Program-made: the position numbers and the translations under genes
Shown: piece after piece, positions 61,277-64,000 of the stretch
How positions within the stretch are numbered: position 1 is the first letter of the stretch
Layout of the letters: each line of letters opens with the position of its first letter
The notes under the pieces: model-generated
Database searches by the model: none
What the model saw: only the letters and a program-made list of their open reading frames with translations
What the model was told of the DNA's origin: nothing
Assembly: GCF_002379095.1 (NCBI RefSeq)
Contig: NZ_NBZV01000014.1
Coordinates: 27,080 to 91,079, forward strand
Reading direction: 5' to 3'
DNA length: 64,000 nt
Source of the DNA: Polaromonas sp. AER18D-145
GTDB taxonomy: Bacteria > Pseudomonadota > Gammaproteobacteria > Burkholderiales > Burkholderiaceae_C

Positions 61277-61792
61277 ATGACCCCACACAACAACCCCAAT
61301 CGCCTCGAACGCCAGCTGGACCGGCTGTCCGACGTGCCGGCTTTTGCACGCACCTGGTGCCGTGGCCTGGTGATGCACCGCGCCGTGCCTTTCACGGGCA
61401 CGGCGGGGCTGGACTTTCTGGAGATGACAACCAGCAGGGTCGAGATCGGCATCAAGAACGAGAAAAAGGTGCAGAACCACATTGGTGGCATCCACGCTTC
61501 GGCGATGAACCTGCTGGCGGAAACCGCCACCGGCATGGTGGTCGGCATGAATGTGCGCGATGACTGCACGCCGTTGGCCAAGGAACTGAAGATGGCGTTC
61601 AAAAAGCGCGCCACCGGCGCACTGCGCGCCGTGGCCACCTTGAGCGACGAGCAGCGCGCCGCCATGCAGGCCAGCGACAAGGGCGAAGTGACGGTGACCG
61701 TCACCGTGACCGACGAAGCCGGTGTGAACCCGGTCGAATGCGAATTTGTCTGGGCCTGGATTCCGTCCGGCACAAGGAAACAAGTGCCGTGA
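61277..61792 (+). CDS. DUF4442 domain protein (hot-dog thioesterase-like)
   Basis: The 171-residue protein has a hot-dog-fold DUF4442 pattern: VPFTGTAGLDFLEMTTSRVEIGIKNEKKVQNHIGGIHASAMNLLAETATGMVVG, where the NHIGGIHA turn resembles the helix of acyl-CoA thioesterases. It probably handles acyl-CoA within the beta-oxidation operon; activity is inference. The ATG at 61277 follows copy 3 of the structured repeat. Its stop overlaps the DUF559 start (TGATG). Confidence 0.83.
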   Translation: MTPHNNPNRLERQLDRLSDVPAFARTWCRGLVMHRAVPFTGTAGLDFLEMTTSRVEIGIKNEKKVQNHIGGIHASAMNLLAETATGMVVGMNVRDDCTPLAKELKMAFKKRATGALRAVATLSDEQRAAMQASDKGEVTVTVTVTDEAGVNPVECEFVWAWIPSGTRKQVP

Positions 61793-62319
61793 TGGCTTCG
61801 CAGACATCGGATCTGCCCCACCCCCTCTCCCGCGCGCGGGAGAGGGTTGGGGTGAGGGTGCGTGCACGCGCACTGCGCCAGGACTCAACCGATGCGGAAG
61901 CTTTGCTTTGGTCGAGGCTGCGCGCCCGACAACTTGGCAATTTCAAGTTTCGTCGCCAGCACCCCGTCGGTCGCTATTTTGCGGACTTTGTCTGCATTGA
62001 AATAGGCTTGGTCATCGAGCTTGATGGGGGCCAGCACGCAGAAGAGGCAGCAGTTCACCACGACCAAAAGCGCAGCGACGACATGGCTGCTCTGGGTTTT
62101 CAAACACTTCGATTCTGGAACAACGACGTACTGCTTCAAACAGAAGCGGTGCTGGAAAAAATACTGCAAGTTGCACAAACCCTCACCCCAACCCTCTCCC
62201 GCAAGCGGGAGAGGGAGGAAACGGGCGCTACGCGCAGTCACACGGCAGACCTCACCCCGGCCCTCTCCCGCAAGCGGGAGAGGGGGCAAGACAAAGACAT
62301 CAAAGGAAATACACCATGA
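61792..62319 (+). CDS. DUF559 (VSR-like) endonuclease-domain protein whose ends are made of palindromic repeats
   Basis: The 175-residue protein has a DUF559 core at about 25-130: ALRQDSTDAEALLWSRLRARQL, then FRRQHPVGRYFADFVCIE, LVIELDGGQHAE and LGFQTLRFWNNDVL. The Asp in ADFV and the Glu-x-Asp in IELDG are the likely PD-(D/E)xK-type metal residues, as in Vsr-like nucleases. The first 20 residues (PHPLSRARERVGVRV) and the last 45 (TLTPTLSRKRERE and PALSRKRERG) are translations of CTCTCCC/GGGAGAG repeats. The gene overlaps its neighbours on both sides (TGATG and ATGA), so it sits inside a beta-oxidation operon without breaking it. Confidence 0.85.
   Translation: MASQTSDLPHPLSRARERVGVRVRARALRQDSTDAEALLWSRLRARQLGNFKFRRQHPVGRYFADFVCIEIGLVIELDGGQHAEEAAVHHDQKRSDDMAALGFQTLRFWNNDVLLQTEAVLEKILQVAQTLTPTLSRKREREETGATRSHTADLTPALSRKRERGQDKDIKGNTP
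61823..61846. repeat. CTCTCCC palindrome, left of the DUF559 core
   Basis: A perfect 24-bp palindrome: CCCTCTCCCGCG followed by CGCGGGAGAGGG. It lies inside codons 11-19 of the nuclease gene, flanked by CCCCAC and TTGGGGTGAGGG, the wider repeat unit. Confidence 0.9.
62192..62284. repeat. Two CTCTCCC palindromes, right of the DUF559 core
   Basis: Two identical stems CCCTCTCCCGC-aa-GCGGGAGAGGG lie at 62192-62215 and 62261-62284, each preceded by CCTCACCCC. They are separated by 45 bases and encode the repeated SRKRER tail of the nuclease gene. They are 31 bases from the fadA-like start. Confidence 0.9.
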
Positions 62320-63515
62320 GCAAACAAGTCCAGGAAGCCTACATCGTTGCCGCCACGCGCACGCCCATCGGGCGCTCGCACCGGGGGTTCTTCCGCAACA
62401 CCCGCCCCGATGAGCTGCTGGTGCGTGCGCTGCAGGCCGCGCTCGCGCAGGTGCCCACGCTGGATCCGAAAGCGATCGAGGACCTCATCTGCGGCTGTGC
62501 CATTCCCGAAGGCCCGCAGGGCCTGAACATTGCGCGCATTGGTGCGGTGCTGGCCGGCCTGCCGACCAGCGTGGGCGGCATCACCGTCAACCGCTTTTGC
62601 GCGTCGGGCCTCTCCGCCATCCAGATGGCGGCGGACCGCATCCGGGTCGGTGAGGCCGATGTGATGATTGCCGCCGGCACCGAAAGCATGAGCATGGTGC
62701 CGATGTCGGGCAACTCGCCCTCGCTGTCGCCGGCCATGTTTGCCAACGACGAGAACATCGGCATTGCCTACGGCATGGGCCTGACGGCTGAAAAAGTCGC
62801 GCAGCAGTGGAGGGTGTCGCGCGAGGCGCAGGACCAGTTTGCAGTCGAGTCGCACCAGAGGGCGATCAAGGCGCAGCAGGCCGGCGAGTTCACGGCCGAG
62901 ATCACGCCGGTCGAGGTCACCGACCGTTCGCCGGACCTGGAGAGCGGCGACGTCATCAGCAAAACCCGTACCGTCAGCCTGGACGAAGGCCCGCGCCCCG
63001 ACACCTCGCTCGAAGGCCTGGCCAAACTCAAGACGGTGTTCGCCGCGCGCGGCTCGGTCACGGCGGGCAACAGCTCGCAGACCTCCGACGGCGCCGGCGC
63101 GCTGATCCTGGCCAGCGAAAAGGCGGTGAAGGAACACGGCCTCAAGCCGCTTGCGCGTTTTGTCAGCTACGCGGCCAAGGGCGTGCCACCGCACATCATG
63201 GGCATAGGCCCGATCGAGGCGATTCCGGCAGCGCTGCGCTACGCCGGCCTGCAGCAGGACGACATCGACTGGTACGAATTGAACGAAGCGTTTGCCGCGC
63301 AGTCGCTGGCGGTCATCAACACGCTGGGGCTGAACGCCGCGAAAGTGAACCCGATGGGCGGCGCGATTGCGCTGGGCCATCCGCTGGGCGCCACCGGTGC
63401 GATCCGTGCCGCCACCGTGATTCATGCGCTGCACCGGCACCAGCTGAAGTACGGCATGGTGACGATGTGTGTCGGCATGGGGCAGGGCGCCGCCGGCATC
63501 TTCGAACGGGTCTAG
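62316..63515 (+). CDS. Acetyl-CoA C-acyltransferase (thiolase, FadA-like)
   Basis: The 399-residue thiolase begins QEAYIVAATRTPIGRSHRGFF. The nucleophile Cys95 is in VNRFCASGLSAIQMAA, the His in NPMGGAIALGHPLGATGA, and the second Cys in MVTMCVGMGQGAAGIFERV. It cleaves 3-ketoacyl-CoA in the last step of beta-oxidation and pairs with the FadB-like protein. The ATG overlaps the DUF559 stop (ATGA). Its TAG stop (63513-63515) is part of the terminal repeat of the MITE-like unit that follows. Confidence 0.95.
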   Translation: MSKQVQEAYIVAATRTPIGRSHRGFFRNTRPDELLVRALQAALAQVPTLDPKAIEDLICGCAIPEGPQGLNIARIGAVLAGLPTSVGGITVNRFCASGLSAIQMAADRIRVGEADVMIAAGTESMSMVPMSGNSPSLSPAMFANDENIGIAYGMGLTAEKVAQQWRVSREAQDQFAVESHQRAIKAQQAGEFTAEITPVEVTDRSPDLESGDVISKTRTVSLDEGPRPDTSLEGLAKLKTVFAARGSVTAGNSSQTSDGAGALILASEKAVKEHGLKPLARFVSYAAKGVPPHIMGIGPIEAIPAALRYAGLQQDDIDWYELNEAFAAQSLAVINTLGLNAAKVNPMGGAIALGHPLGATGAIRAATVIHALHRHQLKYGMVTMCVGMGQGAAGIFERV

Positions 63516-63680
63516 GAGCCTGTCGGACTTGGGAATCGTCGGCTGCAAATCGACCGCAGCGGTCCATTTTTCACCGTCTTTTTGTCCCATAGCTGGGCTA
63601 TGGGCCTGCAAATCCGGCAAAAACTGTCCTCGCCGGGGCCTATTTTCGCTTTCGACGCCCCAAGCCCGACAGGCTCCTAG
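63512..63680. mobile_element. MITE-like unit with IS-type terminal inverted repeats
   Basis: The 169-bp unit has 22-bp terminal inverted repeats, CTAGGAGCCTGTCGGACTTG at the left and its complement at the right (21 of 22 positions), beginning and ending with CTAG. It has no coding capacity I can support. The same end sequence occurs at 63852-63873 as the left end of the neighbouring IS, so it may be a non-autonomous derivative. Confidence 0.78.
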
Positions 63681-63692
63681 GGCCTGTTCACC

Positions 63693-63831
63693 CTGTTTTC
63701 AGGAGATGCGTTGTGAGTCAAAAGGGCTGTGAGCAAGGCGCAAAACGCCGCCGGGGCAGTCCCCGGCAAGGCTTTGCAACGCCGCGCACGGCCCTTTTGA
63801 TCACAACCCGCAGGGAACGGGGTGAAAACAG
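63693..63831. repeat. Palindromic repeat unit between the MITE and the IS
   Basis: Outer arms CTGTTTTCA (63693-63701) and TGAAAACAG (63823-63831) pair. Inside, GTTGTGAGTCAAAAGGGC (63710-63727, with one bulged base) pairs with GCCCTTTTGATCACAAC (63791-63807), and a central stem GCCGGGG-cagt-CCCCGGC lies at 63750-63767. The region can fold almost end to end. No gene is seen. Confidence 0.75.
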
Positions 63832-63851
63832 CGCCACTCGGCGTTGCGCTC

Positions 63852-64000
63852 CTAGGAGCCTGTCGGGCTTTCCCGTCTTTCGCGAAGCGGGGTATGGCGC
63901 AACAATTGCTGGAGTAGACCAAAGGAGTCCTGCCCGATGAGCCGGTTCATATCTGTTGACCGAGACACTGCTTACCTTCTGCCGCCCTCGGTGGACGAAT
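63852..64000 (+). mobile_element. Left end of an IS1182-family insertion sequence (cut by the window edge)
   Basis: The element begins with CTAGGAGCCTGTCGGGCTTT at 63852, matching the MITE ends, and contains the start of a transposase gene at 63937. The right part is outside the window. Confidence 0.75.
63937..64000 (+). CDS. IS1182-family transposase, N-terminal fragment
   Basis: The first 21 codons read MSRFISVDRDTAYLLPPSVD plus Glu, the N-terminus typical of IS1182-family DDE transposases (the PPSVDEWL start). An AAAGGAG ribosome site lies at 63921-63927, nine bases before the ATG. The gene runs off the window, so integrity cannot be judged. Confidence 0.8.
   Translation, partial: MSRFISVDRDTAYLLPPSVDE

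Noticed and set aside
43621..62290. CTCTCCC/GGGAGAG repeats as a CRISPR array
   Set aside because: Units are palindromic, irregularly spaced, few, and have no uniform spacers or cas genes nearby.
63469..63940. Small frames of 75-87 codons in the MITE and palindrome region
   Set aside because: They translate inverted-repeat DNA, have no ribosome sites or motifs, and overlap repeats on both strands.

Overview
The window reads as a chromosomal segment of a GC-rich betaproteobacterium, most likely order Burkholderiales and near Comamonadaceae (Polaromonas/Rhodoferax/Variovorax-like). This rests on protein flavour, on argB lying close to a slmA-type regulator, on the order acyl-CoA dehydrogenase / DUF2147 / FadB-like / DUF4442 / thiolase, and on the dispersed repeat families. 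The placement comes from recollection of family patterns, not from a search.

Region 1 (1-37.6 kb) is a very large surface-polysaccharide (O-antigen/capsule) locus. It opens with the end of a dTDP-rhamnose operon (rfbA', rfbC). Two minus-strand genes follow: a WbpM-type UDP-GlcNAc 4,6-dehydratase and a small initiating phosphoglycosyltransferase. A Wzz-like protein comes next. Then an EPS-associated MarR regulator is coupled to a PglK-type ABC flippase and followed by a pseudaminic-type nonulosonic acid set: pseC, a methyltransferase, an aldo/keto reductase, an SpsF-cytidylyltransferase/aminotransferase fusion, a pseG-pseH fusion and pseI. After that lie an LIC12162-family protein, methyltransferases, four glycosyltransferases (three GT4-like, one GT2), several SDR enzymes and a CDP-6-deoxyhexose block (rfbF, rfbG, epimerase, reductase, but no rfbH). 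A UDP-L-QuiNAc/L-FucNAc block (wbuB, RmlD-like reductase, CapE-like, CapG-like) follows. Wzy- and Wzx-like proteins, an acyltransferase, a glycosyltransferase-SDR fusion and a last SDR close the locus. Genes are tightly packed, often with ATGA, GTGA or TTGA stop/start overlaps. One glycosyltransferase carries a G10 tract typical of phase variation.

Region 2 (37.6-42.5 kb) holds argB, a HicAB toxin-antitoxin pair with a 20-bp palindromic operator, a TctD/TctE-type two-component system and a SlmA-like TetR protein.

Region 3 (42.5-52.9 kb) is a divergent sugar-acid catabolic cluster. A FadR/GntR-type regulator, a TRAP transporter, a UxaA-family dehydratase and an Ldh2-family dehydrogenase run on the minus strand. 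An enolase-superfamily dehydratase, two SDRs and a fumarylacetoacetate-hydrolase-family enzyme run on the plus strand. A FadR-type operator lies between the two halves. The set resembles the non-phosphorylative route for L-fuconate/L-rhamnonate-like acids.

Region 4 (53-63.5 kb) carries a hybrid histidine kinase, then a fatty-acid beta-oxidation operon: TetR, FadE-like, DUF2147, FadB-like, DUF4442, a DUF559 nuclease built into repeats, and FadA-like. Region 5 (63.5-64 kb) is a mobile-element patch: a 169-bp MITE-like unit, a second palindromic unit and the start of an IS1182-family element cut by the window edge.

The most unusual signals are: (a) three copies of an intergenic repeat whose inner and outer stems covary; (b) a DUF559 nuclease gene with CTCTCCC palindromes inside both ends of its reading frame; (c) the G10 tract; (d) a GC-rich repeat inserted in frame in the FadB-like gene; (e) a MITE whose terminal repeat supplies the thiolase stop codon. 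No rRNA, tRNA or CRISPR array was seen.
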